A stretch of 5,559 nt of DNA, taken from contig USSA01000185.1 of assembly GCA_900557255.1 (NCBI GenBank), forward strand, positions 1 to 5,559, given 5' to 3'. This document shows positions 5,483 through 5,559 of the stretch, in pieces. Position numbers and translations under genes: made by a program. Every line of letters starts with the position of its first letter. Position 1 is the stretch's first letter. Under the pieces are notes generated by a model, which did no database searches, had not been told where the DNA came from, and saw nothing but the letters and a program-made list of their open reading frames with translations. This stretch comes from an uncultured Prevotella sp. Lineage in GTDB: Bacteria > Bacteroidota > Bacteroidia > Bacteroidales > Bacteroidaceae.

Positions 5483-5559
5483 TTACTTTTTGGTTATTTC
5501 ATTCTTAGGCACAAAAAAGGTGCGAACCAATTTCATTCTGTTCTGAAGGTTCTGGACTA
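5483..5559 (-). CDS. 3' end of an upstream gene, partial
   Basis: An open frame enters from the right edge and stops at TAA (5483-5485), covering 24 codons. The visible tail ends in FFVPKNEITKK and is basic and hydrophilic at the end. No family can be read from so short a piece. The frame is open to the window edge and its stop sits 11 bp before the next ATG, which argues for a real upstream gene in the same operon. A short open frame by chance cannot be excluded, and an internal ATG in it could even start a tiny peptide. Confidence 0.5.
   Translation of the reverse strand, partial: VQNLQNRMKLVRTFFVPKNEITKK

Noticed and set aside
5502..5516. GCAC...GTGC around a T-run as a terminator before the P-loop gene
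   Set aside because: The arms are only 4 bp, the T-run is in the loop and not after the stem, and it lies inside the partial upstream frame.

Overview
The window looks like a chromosomal piece of a Bacteroidota genome, most likely Prevotellaceae (Prevotella/Segatella-like). Four things point there: AT-rich DNA with long A/T runs between genes, a promoter of the Bacteroidota type (TTTG, 20 bp, TATCTTTG), little use of Shine-Dalgarno sequences, and a gene repertoire (AAA/DUF4143 ATPase, TonB_C-domain protein, Sel1-repeat protein, Asp-Ser-rich lipoproteins) typical of that group. The assignment is inference, because no rRNA or marker gene is present. Every gene I can support lies on the minus strand.

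Reading in the direction of transcription, from the right edge leftward: (1) the 3' end of an unidentified gene (5483-5559); (2) a small P-loop protein of 160 residues (4989-5471); (3) an exported Sel1-repeat protein with a possible BamE-like C-terminal domain (3720-4949); (4) an exported TonB C-terminal-domain protein (2843-3679); (5) a lipoprotein with a hexapeptide-repeat linker (2293-2778); (6) a second lipoprotein overlapping it by 4 bp (1778-2296). A hairpin followed by a T-rich tract (1712-1770) closes this run. Gaps are 0 to about 40 bp with no internal terminator, so genes 1-6 are probably one operon. One cytosolic NTPase stands ahead of four exported products.

After that terminator comes an independent unit: a canonical promoter (1544-1575) with four 23-bp imperfect tandem repeats directly upstream of it (1575-1666), then an AAA ATPase/DUF4143 gene of 431 codons (228-1523). 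A 12-bp perfect inverted repeat (155-190) and a strong intrinsic terminator (87-125) follow. Bases 1-86 hold no gene I can support.

No defined known system is present: there is no CRISPR array, transposase, integrase, tRNA or rRNA. The strongest candidates for something undescribed are the operon-like pairing of an unrecognised P-loop NTPase with an envelope set, and the 23-bp repeat array at the ATPase promoter. Both need comparative data to become more than hypotheses.
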